This document shows, piece by piece, positions 34,457 through 42,410 of a stretch of DNA of 64,000 bases (within the stretch, counting starts at the first letter, position 1; every line of letters starts with the position of its first letter). The stretch spans positions 35,944 to 99,943 of the forward strand of contig CALLUD010000025.1 in assembly GCA_938011325.1 (NCBI GenBank), written 5' to 3'. The translations under genes and the position numbers were made by a program. Source of the DNA: an uncultured Spartobacteria bacterium (GTDB lineage: Bacteria; Verrucomicrobiota; Verrucomicrobiia; Chthoniobacterales; JAATET01). The notes beneath the pieces were generated by a model. The model was not told where the DNA came from. It did not search any database and worked only from the letters and a program-made list of their open reading frames with translations.

Positions 34457-36049
34457 ATGTGGAAACTTTTTCAACGCAGACGTCTCGTCAGCCAGGGCCT
34501 CGCCAGCGGGAAGACCCGGCGCAAGCAGGTTGACCATCCGTTTACGGACGCGCTCGAGGAAGGCTGGCCCGCCAAGGTCGCCATCATGGCCGCGTTCGCC
34601 ATCGGCCTCGGCATCCTGATTTTCACCGGCGCGCAGACCGAGCCGCTCAAGCATTTCCTCATCTGCATGCTGATCTTCGCGACCGCGATGGCGGCGCTGT
34701 GGGTCAACCATAACCAGAGCTTCGCGAGCAATTCCCGCCTGCTCCTGGTGCTCTCGGTCTGCTTCCTGCAGCTCGTCGGCGTGCGCCTCATTCTCGCCAA
34801 TGCCGGCGAGGACGGCATCAACCCGGACTTCGCGCCACTCGTGTTTCCGTATGCCTTCGCGCCGCTGATGCTCTCCGTCCTCATCGGGCGGCACCACGGT
34901 CTGTTCGCGGCGATTTTCTGCAGCCTCTGGGGTAGCTTCCTGCTGCCCGAGATCAGCCCGGTGTTCATCGTGCTGTCGCTGATGACGGGTTTCATCGCAA
35001 TGCTCGTCACCCTGCAAGTGCGGCGCCGCAGCCGGTTGATTCGCGCCGGCATCTACGTCGGCCTCGGCACCTGGGTGCTCGCGGCGATGTTCGGGTTGAT
35101 CGGGCCCATCCGTTGGGAGGCGATCGGGGCCACCGATTGGTCCGTCATCGGCTGGCAAAGCCTCTACGCCATAGGCACCGGCCTCGCCACGGCGGTGATC
35201 GTCAGCGGCATCCTTCCAGCCGTCGAAACGCTTTTCAACATCACCACCGACATCTCGTGGCTGGAAATGGCGGACATGAACCATCCGCTCCTGCGCAGGC
35301 TCTCGATGGAAGCGCCCGGCACGTATCATCACAGCCTCGCCGTTGCGAACCTCGCCGAGGCCGCGGCGGAAGCCATCGACGCCAATCCCACCATCTGCCG
35401 TGTCTGCGCGTATTTCCACGACATCGGCAAGCTCGTGAAGCCCGAGTATTTCACCGAGAACATCCCGCCCGGACACAATCCTCACGACGAGCTCACCCCC
35501 ACAATGAGCGCGCTCATCATCATCGCGCACGTCAAGGAGGGCGTGGACCTCGCGCTCAAGAACAAGCTCAACCCGCTTCTCATCGACGCAATCAAGCAGC
35601 ACCACGGGACGTCCCTGGTCAGCTACTTCTACCAGCGCGCGATTCAGCAGCAGGAGGACGCGCGCCTTGGCGGCAAGATCATGAACATGCGCACCGAGGA
35701 CATCCCCGAGGTGCGTGAGGAAAGTTTCCGCTACCCCGGCCCGAAACCGCAGACGCGCGAGATCGCCATCGTGAGTCTCGCGGACTCCATCGAGAGCGCG
35801 TCGCGTTCCATCGAGCGCCCCACCGCCCAGCGCATCGAGGATCTGGTGAACGACATCATCGACGCGCGCATCGCCGATCATCAACTCGACGAATGCCCGC
35901 TCACTCTCGATGAGATCCGCCGCGTGGCCGCCAGTTTCCGCGCCACGCTTGGCAGCATGATGCACTCGCGCGTCGCCTATCCCGGCCGGCGCGAAACGAA
36001 GGAGTCGAAGGATGCCTCGCAGAAGCGCTCCGAGCAGTCCGCCGCCTAG
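34457..36049 (+). CDS. 7TM-HD cyclic-dinucleotide phosphodiesterase, short PgpH-like form
   Basis: 530 residues: a ~40-residue basic cytoplasmic N-terminus, then a block of about seven hydrophobic helices (residues ~42-270), then a cytoplasmic HD domain with GTYHHSLAVANLAEAAAEAI, VCAYFHDIGKLVKPEYFTEN (H321-D322), IIIAHVKEGVDLALKNKLNP, DAIKQHHGTSLVSYFYQRA and SLADSIESASRSIERPTAQR. The HD part matches PgpH, which hydrolyses cyclic di-AMP. The large extracellular 7TMR-HDED domain that normally follows TM1 is missing, so this is a shortened form. Located between phoH and ybeY, the usual site for this family. Confidence 0.9.
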   Translation: MWKLFQRRRLVSQGLASGKTRRKQVDHPFTDALEEGWPAKVAIMAAFAIGLGILIFTGAQTEPLKHFLICMLIFATAMAALWVNHNQSFASNSRLLLVLSVCFLQLVGVRLILANAGEDGINPDFAPLVFPYAFAPLMLSVLIGRHHGLFAAIFCSLWGSFLLPEISPVFIVLSLMTGFIAMLVTLQVRRRSRLIRAGIYVGLGTWVLAAMFGLIGPIRWEAIGATDWSVIGWQSLYAIGTGLATAVIVSGILPAVETLFNITTDISWLEMADMNHPLLRRLSMEAPGTYHHSLAVANLAEAAAEAIDANPTICRVCAYFHDIGKLVKPEYFTENIPPGHNPHDELTPTMSALIIIAHVKEGVDLALKNKLNPLLIDAIKQHHGTSLVSYFYQRAIQQQEDARLGGKIMNMRTEDIPEVREESFRYPGPKPQTREIAIVSLADSIESASRSIERPTAQRIEDLVNDIIDARIADHQLDECPLTLDEIRRVAASFRATLGSMMHSRVAYPGRRETKESKDASQKRSEQSAA

Positions 36050-36485
36050 CCTGCCGCGCCTCACGATTCTCAATCGCCAGCGCAAGGTCCCGCTCGACCT
36101 CCACCGCATCCGCCGGATCGGGCGGCTCGCGCTTCCCGAGTGCTTGGCAGAGCGCGGCCCGCTGGAACCCGATTTGCCGAAGCTCCCCGAGGTCGTTGCG
36201 ACGATCGTGTCTCCGAAAGTGATGGCGCGTGTTCATGTGGATTTTCTCGGCATCGAGGGCCCGACCGACGTCATCACGTTTCCCTACGGGGAGATTCTCG
36301 TGTGCGCCGAGGTCGCGGCGGAGAATGCAGCGCTCTACGAACAATCGGTCGACGACGAGGTGGCGCTCTACGTGATTCACGGCCTGCTCCACCTCAACGG
36401 CTTCGACGACCTCACTGCGGCAGCCGCCCGGCAAATGCGCCGTCGTCAGGCAAAAATTTTGAACCTCGCGCGCCGGGCGTTGTAG
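36012..36485 (+). CDS. ybeY: endoribonuclease YbeY with an altered third metal ligand
   Basis: 157 residues. YbeY is a single-strand RNase acting in 16S rRNA 3' maturation and late 70S quality control. The family core is present: HVDFLGIEGPTDVITFPYGE and the metal motif VIHGLLHLNGFDDLTAA. H123 and H127 are retained, but the third residue of H-x3-H-x5-H is aspartate (D133). A conserved arginine-poor N-terminus, MPRRSAPSSPPPS, lies in a 38-bp overlap with the HD gene and there is no better downstream start. Aspartate can bind zinc, so activity may persist. Confidence 0.85.
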   Translation: MPRRSAPSSPPPSLPRLTILNRQRKVPLDLHRIRRIGRLALPECLAERGPLEPDLPKLPEVVATIVSPKVMARVHVDFLGIEGPTDVITFPYGEILVCAEVAAENAALYEQSVDDEVALYVIHGLLHLNGFDDLTAAAARQMRRRQAKILNLARRAL

Positions 36486-36497
36486 AGTGCGCGACGA

Positions 36498-37082
36498 ATG
36501 AACTGGATCACGGAAATCTCTTCGCCGGACGACCTGCAGCACGGACTGGGGCCAATCTGGACGGCCACGCGCATTGCGAGCCCGGCCTTCGCGACCTTCG
36601 GCCCCATCACGCTGCGCGCGAGCGAATGTTTTTCCGCCCAGTCCCTCGCCTGGAAGACGGGGGTTTTTGATCCAATCCTCCTCCCGGCATTTCGTGCGGC
36701 CCTCGCCCACGCACGCCGCGGTGAAATTCGGGAGCTGGCACGCATTGACCACGAACTTGGCAGCAAACTCCCGCCGTCGATTTCGGAGGCGAGCCTTCGC
36801 GCGGGACGCCGGCTCGTCATTCACGGTGATCTTCCAGGCGACCGGCTGCTCAGCAAGCTGGAGGCGCGCATCGATCGAGGCGAAACGCCCGGGCACCTTG
36901 CCGTGGTCTTCGCAGCCCGCTGCGCCGCGTTTTCGCTGCCGGACCGGATCGCCGTGGGCGCGTATCTGTTTCAGGAACTTTGCAGCGGAGCGCCCTGCAC
37001 TCCGGTGAACGATATCTGCCGCTTCGTGGCGTCCTGCCTTGAACCTTTGGGAGAATCTCCCGGCGCCCTGCGCGCCGCTTGA
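36498..37082 (+). CDS. hypothetical helical protein, faint UreF resemblance
   Basis: 194 residues, alanine/leucine-rich, probably all-helical and soluble. The order of features recalls UreF-type proteins: SPAFATFGPITLRASECFSA near the N-terminus, then ELARIDHELGSKLPPSISEA, SLRAGRRLV, and a late GHLAVVFAARCAAFSLPDRI followed by AVGAYLFQELC. No urease structural or accessory genes are nearby, so a urease role is unlikely. It starts 12 bp after ybeY and runs up to clpS (3' end 5 bp before the clpS ATG), so it belongs to this operon. Treat the resemblance as a lead only. Confidence 0.6.
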   Translation: MNWITEISSPDDLQHGLGPIWTATRIASPAFATFGPITLRASECFSAQSLAWKTGVFDPILLPAFRAALAHARRGEIRELARIDHELGSKLPPSISEASLRAGRRLVIHGDLPGDRLLSKLEARIDRGETPGHLAVVFAARCAAFSLPDRIAVGAYLFQELCSGAPCTPVNDICRFVASCLEPLGESPGALRAA

Positions 37083-37087
37083 TAACC

Positions 37088-37375
37088 ATGGCCACAGAGA
37101 CCACACCCATTCCTGTCGAGGAAACGGAGGTGGAGACGACATCTCCGTGGAACGTGGTCGTGCACAACGACCCGGTAAACCTGATGAGCTACGTCACCAT
37201 GGTGTTCCGTCGCGTCTTTGGCTACTCGACGGAACGCGCCCAGAAGCACATGCTCGAAGTGCACGAGCAGGGCCGCTCGGTGCTCTGGACCGGCGAGCGC
37301 GAAAAGGCCGAGCACTATGTGCAGCAACTCCACGCGCATCTGCTGCTTGCCACGCTGGAGCGGGCGGGAGAGTAG
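37088..37375 (+). CDS. clpS: ATP-dependent Clp protease adaptor ClpS
   Basis: 95 residues. Delivers N-degron substrates to ClpA/ClpC-ClpP. After a flexible N-tail (TETTPIPVEETEVETTS) the folded core has PWNVVVHNDPVNLMSYVTMV, FRRVFGYSTERAQKHMLEVH and EQGRSVLWTGEREKAEHYVQ, including the N-D-P-V-N element that forms the N-degron pocket. ATG at 37088; a TTG three codons earlier is unnecessary. Followed 8 bp later by a DUF2017-like gene. Confidence 0.95.
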   Translation: MATETTPIPVEETEVETTSPWNVVVHNDPVNLMSYVTMVFRRVFGYSTERAQKHMLEVHEQGRSVLWTGEREKAEHYVQQLHAHLLLATLERAGE

Positions 37376-37383
37376 TGTCGCGC

Positions 37384-37872
37384 ATGGAGTTTTTTGTTTC
37401 GGGGAAATCGCACATCGGTTTTCGCCACATTCATCCGCTCATCGCGGACCTGCTGCGCGCCCTTCCCGCCACGACGGATCCCGATGCCCTCTCGGATGCG
37501 GCGGAAGCCCGGTTGTTCCCGGAGCCGACAAACTCGGAGTCTCTGCAGGATCTCCGGGATGACTGGAAAGCATTCGTCGAACCCGGACTCCACGAGTTGT
37601 TTCGATCCGCCTCGGATATTGTCTCGGCGGATTTGAAAGGCATGGAGGAAAGCGGAGATACCTTCACGCTCACCATTCCGATGAACCACGCCGACGCGTG
37701 GCTGAATCTGCTGAACCAGGCGCGACTGGTGCTCGCCGCCGATCTTGGGTTCAACGAGAAAATTCTCACCTCGCCCGAGCCGCCCGATCTCGGAACCGAC
37801 GTGGGAATGGCGGTCTTCCGGATCAATCTCTACGCCTTCATGCAGCAGTGTCTCATCGAGCAGCTCGAGTAA
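37384..37872 (+). CDS. DUF2017-like protein adjacent to clpS
   Basis: 162 residues. Layout resembles DUF2017, a family mostly known from actinobacteria where it also follows clpS: an acidic helical middle (DDWKAFVEPGLHELFRSASD, IVSADLKGMEESG) and the C-terminal signature NHADAWLNLLNQARLVLAAD. No catalytic motif. The first residues MEFFVSGKSHIGFRHIHPLI form a short beta/helix lead. Conserved linkage suggests a role near Clp proteolysis, for example an adaptor or regulator; that is inference. 1 bp separates its stop from recO. Confidence 0.75.
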   Translation: MEFFVSGKSHIGFRHIHPLIADLLRALPATTDPDALSDAAEARLFPEPTNSESLQDLRDDWKAFVEPGLHELFRSASDIVSADLKGMEESGDTFTLTIPMNHADAWLNLLNQARLVLAADLGFNEKILTSPEPPDLGTDVGMAVFRINLYAFMQQCLIEQLE

Positions 37873-37873
37873 C

Positions 37874-38437
37874 GTGGACAAGGCGACGGGCATTCTGCTT
37901 CGCAAGATCCGGTTTTCCGAGACGAGCCTGATCGTTGTCTGGATGACGCGGGAGCTTGGAAAGCTGAAGACCTCCGCGCGCGGCGCCCTGCGACCCGGCA
38001 GTTCCTTCGCCGGAAAACTCGACCTGTTCTACGAAGCGCAGATTGTTTTCACCCGAAGCCGCAAGGGCGAGGTGCACACGTTGCGGGAGATCTCGCTGCT
38101 GCACGCCTTCGACGGCCAGGGCAGTCGTTACGCAAATGTCGCGACGGCCGCGTATTTCTGCGACCTCGTGGATGGAGTCACCGAGCAGGGCGGCCACGCG
38201 CCGGAAATCCACGATCTTCTCCAGCGCGCCATCACCTACCTCCGCGAGCAACCCGCCGACGCGAAGGCGATCCCGAGATTCGAGCAGCGTCTCTGCGAGG
38301 CGCTGGGCATTCATCATCCGCTCGGAGACCCGCTGCAGGCGCTCCTCGCGCAAAGCCATCGCTCCGCCTCGCGGCTCCGCGAGCGCGCTCTTGCCGCCTG
38401 TGCGGCGTCACTTGCCCAGGGACCGCCGAAACAGTAA
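37874..38437 (+). CDS. recO: DNA repair protein RecO
   Basis: 187 residues with a GTG start. The N-terminal OB fold is clear: ATGILLRKIRFSETSLIVVW, MTRELGKLKTSARGALRPGS, FAGKLDLFYEAQIVFTRSRK. The helical C-terminal domain is shorter than in E. coli RecO (~240 aa) and lacks the four-cysteine zinc motif of many Gram-positive RecO proteins. RecO loads RecA with RecR onto SSB-coated DNA. It sits immediately after the DUF2017-like gene and 9 bp before yqgE. Confidence 0.85.
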   Translation: MDKATGILLRKIRFSETSLIVVWMTRELGKLKTSARGALRPGSSFAGKLDLFYEAQIVFTRSRKGEVHTLREISLLHAFDGQGSRYANVATAAYFCDLVDGVTEQGGHAPEIHDLLQRAITYLREQPADAKAIPRFEQRLCEALGIHHPLGDPLQALLAQSHRSASRLRERALAACAASLAQGPPKQ

Positions 38438-38446
38438 ATTGGCCGC

Positions 38447-39004
38447 ATGATGCGGGACCATCCATCCGCCGGAAACATGACGGGGTCCCTCCTCGTCGCC
38501 CATCCGAACCTGCGCGATCCAAACTTCCGCCGCACGATCCTCTTTCTCTCCCACCACAGCGCCGAGGACGGCGCGGTCGGCCTCGTGCTGAACCGTCCGT
38601 TGAAATGCAGCGTGAAGGAAGTGGCCGGTGCCGCGCAGGGATTCCTCGAGCGGGTGCCGGTCTTCTACGGAGGTCCGGTCGCCCAGGAGGAAATGGTGCT
38701 CGCCAGCATGCAGTGGCACGACGCGCCGAATGCCGTTGCGTTTCAGGGCTTCGGCGAGGCCGATGGCGACATTTCCATTCCGCCGGAATTCCAGCCCGGC
38801 CTCCGCGCGTTCCTCGGGTATTCCGGCTGGGACCGCGGCCAGCTCGAGGCCGAGATTGCGCAGCGCGCCTGGATCGTCCTGCCGCCGAGCCGCAAACTCA
38901 TCGAAATGCGCGATCCCGAGAACGCATGGACGCAGGTGATGAAGGAACTCGGCCCCGCCTATCAACTGCTGGCGGCGATGCCCGACGATCCGAGCCTCAA
39001 CTAG
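38447..39004 (+). CDS. yqgE: YqgE/AlgH family protein (UPF0301)
   Basis: 185 residues. Family signatures: GSLLVAHPNLRDPNFRRTIL near the start, HHSAEDGAVGLVLNRPLKCS, VPVFYGGPVAQEEMVL, FLGYSGWDRGQLEAEIAQRA and WIVLPPSR. Biochemical role of the family is unsettled. Last gene of the phoH-to-yqgE run; it converges on the CorA-type gene with 1 bp between the stop codons. Start ATG at 38447; an internal ATG (38477, MTGSLLVAHP) is the alternative nearest the conserved core. Confidence 0.9.
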   Translation: MMRDHPSAGNMTGSLLVAHPNLRDPNFRRTILFLSHHSAEDGAVGLVLNRPLKCSVKEVAGAAQGFLERVPVFYGGPVAQEEMVLASMQWHDAPNAVAFQGFGEADGDISIPPEFQPGLRAFLGYSGWDRGQLEAEIAQRAWIVLPPSRKLIEMRDPENAWTQVMKELGPAYQLLAAMPDDPSLN

Positions 39005-39005
39005 G

Positions 39006-39992
39006 CTACCACTTTCGAATCTTCCACAGCCACAGGACGCCGAACGCGCTGGCGGCCGCGAGCAGGTTGATCAAAACAAACGGCCCGATGTTCCCCGACT
39101 CCTGCATGGGAACCCTCACGTTCATCGAGAAGATGCTCACGATGAGATTCGCGAGCATGATCGCCACGGTGATGATCGTGAACTTCTTGATGAGGTGATT
39201 CAGGTTGTTGCTGACAATCGAGGCGCGGGAATCCATCAGCCCGCCGAGCACCTCGGAATAAATCTGCGCTCGACGGAAGCATTGCTTGTTCTCGATCGCG
39301 ATGTCCTCGAGCACGCCGAGCTGGTCCTCGTCGAAGCCGATGCGATGCGCGCTCAGCCGCAGTTTCTCGCATAGGGAGCTGTTCGAGCTCAGCGAGTTCA
39401 GGATGTAAACGAGGCTCTTCTCGAGCGCGAACATGTTGAGCAGATACTTGTTCTCCATCGAGCGCGTAAGCCGCTTCTCGATGCTCTCGGAGAGCATGTT
39501 GATTGCCTTCAGGTGCCCGTCGAAGTGGGAAATCGACTGGTTGAGCAATCGCAGGATGACGTCCGGCAGCGAGTTCACCGGAATGGATGCGCGCCCTTCG
39601 AAGAGCGGAGCATCGTCGGGCATCACGACGACGAGTATGTCGTCGTAAAGAAACACGCCCGTGGACGTGACCTTGAGGAGAAAATTGTCGTCCGCGCAAT
39701 AGCTCTTCGGGCGCTTGAAAATCACCGCGGCGTGATCGGGCTCGAACTCGAGACGCGAAATCTCATCCGGGTCGAGGGAGGACTGGAGGGTGTGGCTGTC
39801 GATGTTGAACCGCTCCTGCAACTCGGCCTCCTCGACGGGCCCCGGATTGTTGTAACACAGAATCTGCGCCTCACTCTCCTCGCACGGCACCACGCGGCCA
39901 TCGTCGATGCGATAGCACGTCTTCCGCGGCGAACCCTCCGAAACCGCCGGGGCGCTGGAGGGAGGATCGATCGTTGGCGTCTTCACAAGCAT
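39006..39992 (-). CDS. CorA-family metal channel with an SMN motif
   Basis: 328 residues: a large N-terminal cytoplasmic funnel domain (VVPCEESEAQILCYNNPGPV, LQSSLDPDEISRLEFEPDHA), a long stalk helix ending LGGLMDSRASIVSNNLNHL, and two C-terminal TM helices (FTIITVAIMLANLIVSIFSM, FVLINLLAAASAFGVLWLW). The loop after TM1 that is normally Y-G-M-N reads FSMNVRVPM, so the selectivity-filter glycine is replaced by serine. The C-terminus keeps a basic KIRKW end. Likely a Mg2+/Co2+ or related divalent cation channel of altered selectivity. The gene stands alone between yqgE and the GT2 gene. Confidence 0.88.
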   Translation of the reverse strand: MLVKTPTIDPPSSAPAVSEGSPRKTCYRIDDGRVVPCEESEAQILCYNNPGPVEEAELQERFNIDSHTLQSSLDPDEISRLEFEPDHAAVIFKRPKSYCADDNFLLKVTSTGVFLYDDILVVVMPDDAPLFEGRASIPVNSLPDVILRLLNQSISHFDGHLKAINMLSESIEKRLTRSMENKYLLNMFALEKSLVYILNSLSSNSSLCEKLRLSAHRIGFDEDQLGVLEDIAIENKQCFRRAQIYSEVLGGLMDSRASIVSNNLNHLIKKFTIITVAIMLANLIVSIFSMNVRVPMQESGNIGPFVLINLLAAASAFGVLWLWKIRKW

Positions 39993-40325
39993 CCCGGTTC
40001 AACCAACCGAATCACGAAAATCCGCAAACTGTCCAGCTTCGCTCGCTGCCTTTCCATTCGTCGGAGCTCTTTTGCGGATTGCAAAATTATGACATAAGCG
40101 TGCTAACTGGCCTAAATCGTGCGCTTTTCTCGTCAACAACCTCCGCCCACCACAGCGCGCCAATCCGATGCCACCAAACGTTCGGAACTCTTTGATGGAA
40201 CGGGACTTGAATCTCTTTCGAAACCTTGTGCCGGGCCTGTTGCCGCCCGGTTTTGCGCTTGACCGCATCCATAGATTTCTGTTGTTTCGCCGCGTTTTGA
40301 TGGAGGGGAATGTCTGACCGATTCG
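39993..40325. other. intergenic region upstream of the GT2 gene
   Basis: 333 bp between divergent genes. It holds a GGAGGGG (40302-40308) followed by ATGTCT at 40310, which opens a 10-codon frame ending at 40342 and overlapping the GT2 start out of frame. No terminator or repeat is evident. The remainder shows no coding potential I trust. Confidence 0.4.
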
Positions 40326-41822
40326 ATGGAAGCGGTTTTTAACAATTATATCTGGAGCGCGTGCTACCTGCTGGTGCTGCTTGGCCTCTCCGCCTACGGC
40401 CTTCACCGCTATTCGATTATCTACCTGTTTTTGAAGCACATCCGCCGGGAGGTCAAACCCGCGGGCGGGTTCGAGGAGCTGCCGAAGGTCACCGTCCAGC
40501 TCCCGCTCTACAACGAATACTACGTCGTCCGTCGCCTGCTCGAGGCCACTGCAAAGATCGACTACCCCGCCGACAAGCTGGAGATTCAGGTCCTCGACGA
40601 CTCGACCGATGAGACCCGCGCGATTGCCGAAGCGGAATGCGAGCGCCTTCGCAAACGCGGCATCAACATCACGCACATCCACCGCACCGATCGCACCGGG
40701 TTCAAGGCCGGCGCCCTCGAAAACGGGCTCAAAATCGCGACCGGCGAGTTCATTTTCATCCTCGATGCCGACTTCATTCCGCAGCCGGATGTCCTGAAGA
40801 AGTCGATCCATTACTTTACCGACCCGAAGATCGGCATGGTGCAGATGCGCTGGGGTCACATCAACCGCAACGACTCGCTCCTCACGCGCATTCAGGCCAT
40901 GTTCCTCGACGGGCACCTTCTGCTCGAGCAGACCGCCCGGTGTCGCAGTGGACGTTTCTTCAACTTCAACGGCACGGCCGGCATCTGGCGCCGCGAGGCC
41001 ATTGAGGAAGCCGGCGGCTGGCATCACGACACGCTCACCGAGGATCTCGACCTCAGCTACCGCGCGCAGCTCGCCGGCTGGAAATTCGAGTTCCTCCCCG
41101 ATATCGTCATCCCCGCGGAATTGCCGCCGGACATGAACGGCTTCAAGAGCCAGCAGCATCGCTGGACCAAAGGCTCGATCCAGACCTGCAAGAAATTGCT
41201 CGGCACGATCTGGCGGTCGAACATTCCGCTCATCCTCAAGATCGAGGCCACGATGCACCTCACCTCGAACCTCGGTTATCTCCTCCTCGCTCTGCTCTGC
41301 GTGCTCATGCTGCCGCAGACAATGTCGTCGACGCCCACCGCCCTGCGCACGCTCATCATCGACATCCCCATCTTCTTCGCCACGACGGTCTCGATCGCGA
41401 CCTTCTACATGGTTGCACAGCGGCATCTCAATCCGAAGGGCTGGATGCGCGACATGCTCATGCTGCCCATGCTCCTGGCGCTCGCGATCGGCATGTCGGT
41501 GAACAACGCCCGCGCCGTGCTCGAGGCGCTCTTCAATTACCGCACACCCTTCAATCGCACGCCGAAATACGGCGACGCGAACAAGCCCACCCTCACCCGG
41601 CGCGCCGGCTACCTCCCTCTCACCTCGCTGCTTCCGCTCATCGAGATCGTGTTTGCCGCGTATTTTGCATTCTGCGCATGGCACGCTACGATGCTCGGTC
41701 AATGGACCTCCGTTCCGTTCATCTTCCTTTTCTTCATCGGCTTCAGCTACGTGGCCTCGAAATCAATCGCATTCTGGCTGGAGCGCTGGGGGCTGCTCGA
41801 ACGGAGCCGCGTCCCGGCTTGA
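40326..41822 (+). CDS. cellulose-synthase-like family 2 glycosyltransferase
   Basis: 498-residue processive GT2 in the inner membrane. Topology: one N-terminal TM helix (CYLLVLLGLSAYGLH), a cytoplasmic GT-A domain, then about four C-terminal TM helices. Catalytic motifs: VQLPLYNEYYVVRRLLEATA, VLDDSTDETR, the D-x-D as FILDADFIPQPDVL, the base as DTLTEDLDLSYRAQ and the processivity motif Q-x-x-R-W as SQQHRWTKG. Closest in style to CslA/mannan-synthase-like and bacterial polysaccharide synthases. No BcsB/BcsC partner is adjacent. It overlaps an L,D-transpeptidase gene by TTGA, so the two are cotranslated; the product polymer is unknown. Confidence 0.9.
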   Translation: MEAVFNNYIWSACYLLVLLGLSAYGLHRYSIIYLFLKHIRREVKPAGGFEELPKVTVQLPLYNEYYVVRRLLEATAKIDYPADKLEIQVLDDSTDETRAIAEAECERLRKRGINITHIHRTDRTGFKAGALENGLKIATGEFIFILDADFIPQPDVLKKSIHYFTDPKIGMVQMRWGHINRNDSLLTRIQAMFLDGHLLLEQTARCRSGRFFNFNGTAGIWRREAIEEAGGWHHDTLTEDLDLSYRAQLAGWKFEFLPDIVIPAELPPDMNGFKSQQHRWTKGSIQTCKKLLGTIWRSNIPLILKIEATMHLTSNLGYLLLALLCVLMLPQTMSSTPTALRTLIIDIPIFFATTVSIATFYMVAQRHLNPKGWMRDMLMLPMLLALAIGMSVNNARAVLEALFNYRTPFNRTPKYGDANKPTLTRRAGYLPLTSLLPLIEIVFAAYFAFCAWHATMLGQWTSVPFIFLFFIGFSYVASKSIAFWLERWGLLERSRVPA

Positions 41823-42358
41823 GACGACTCGCACTCGCCGCTGCCGCGATGGCGCTGCTCGCAGGCTGCGCGGACACCCGGCACCTCATCGTGGTCGACG
41901 TCCCGACACAGCGCATGACCGTTCTCGACGAAGGCGTGCCGGTCGCCAGCTATCCCGTTTCCACCTCGAAGTTCGGCATTGGCGACGCCTTCACCAGCAA
42001 CCAGACGCCAGCCGGTCTTCTGCGCATCAAAAAGAAAATCGGCGGCGGCGTTCCAGCGGGCACCGTCTTCAAGTCGCGCAAGCCCACCGGTGAGATTCTG
42101 CCTCCCGACGCTCCGGGTCGCGATCCGATTGTCACCCGCATCCTGTGGCTGGAAGGGCTCGAGGAACAAAACCGCAATGCCTTCGACCGCTACATCTACA
42201 TTCATGGCACGCCGGAGGAGCGGAACATCGGCATCCCCGTCAGCTACGGGTGCATCCGGATGCGCTCGCGCGATGTCATCGAACTCTACGACCGCGTCGG
42301 CGTGGGCGCGCGCGTAAGAATCATCCCGCCGCCCGCCCGTCCGACCGGCGCACCATAA
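41819..42358 (+). CDS. L,D-transpeptidase (YkuD domain) lipoprotein
   Basis: 179 residues. TTG start overlapping the GT2 stop; it opens a short lipoprotein signal (LRRLALAAAAMALLAGC). The YkuD domain begins HLIVVDVPTQRMTVLDEGVP and ends with the catalytic region: H129 in YIYIHGTPEER and the nucleophile C145 in VSYGCIRMRSRDVIELYDRV. Acts on peptidoglycan, forming 3-3 cross-links or attaching proteins. The TTG is the only start that leaves room for the signal; the internal ATG (MALLAGC) would be too short. Coupling to a polysaccharide synthase suggests a shared envelope process. Confidence 0.88.
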   Translation: MRRLALAAAAMALLAGCADTRHLIVVDVPTQRMTVLDEGVPVASYPVSTSKFGIGDAFTSNQTPAGLLRIKKKIGGGVPAGTVFKSRKPTGEILPPDAPGRDPIVTRILWLEGLEEQNRNAFDRYIYIHGTPEERNIGIPVSYGCIRMRSRDVIELYDRVGVGARVRIIPPPARPTGAP

Positions 42359-42410
42359 ACGATCGTCGTTGCTGTCTCACAAGTTCTGTTGCTACCTCTA
42401 ATAATCCGCT

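Noticed and set aside
33761..36109. Long open frame antisense to phoH and the 7TM-HD gene
   Set aside because: Spans two well-supported genes on the plus strand and has no recognisable domain.
36498..37082. Urease accessory operon
   Set aside because: No ureABC, ureD, ureE or ureG gene nearby; the UreF resemblance is faint and isolated.
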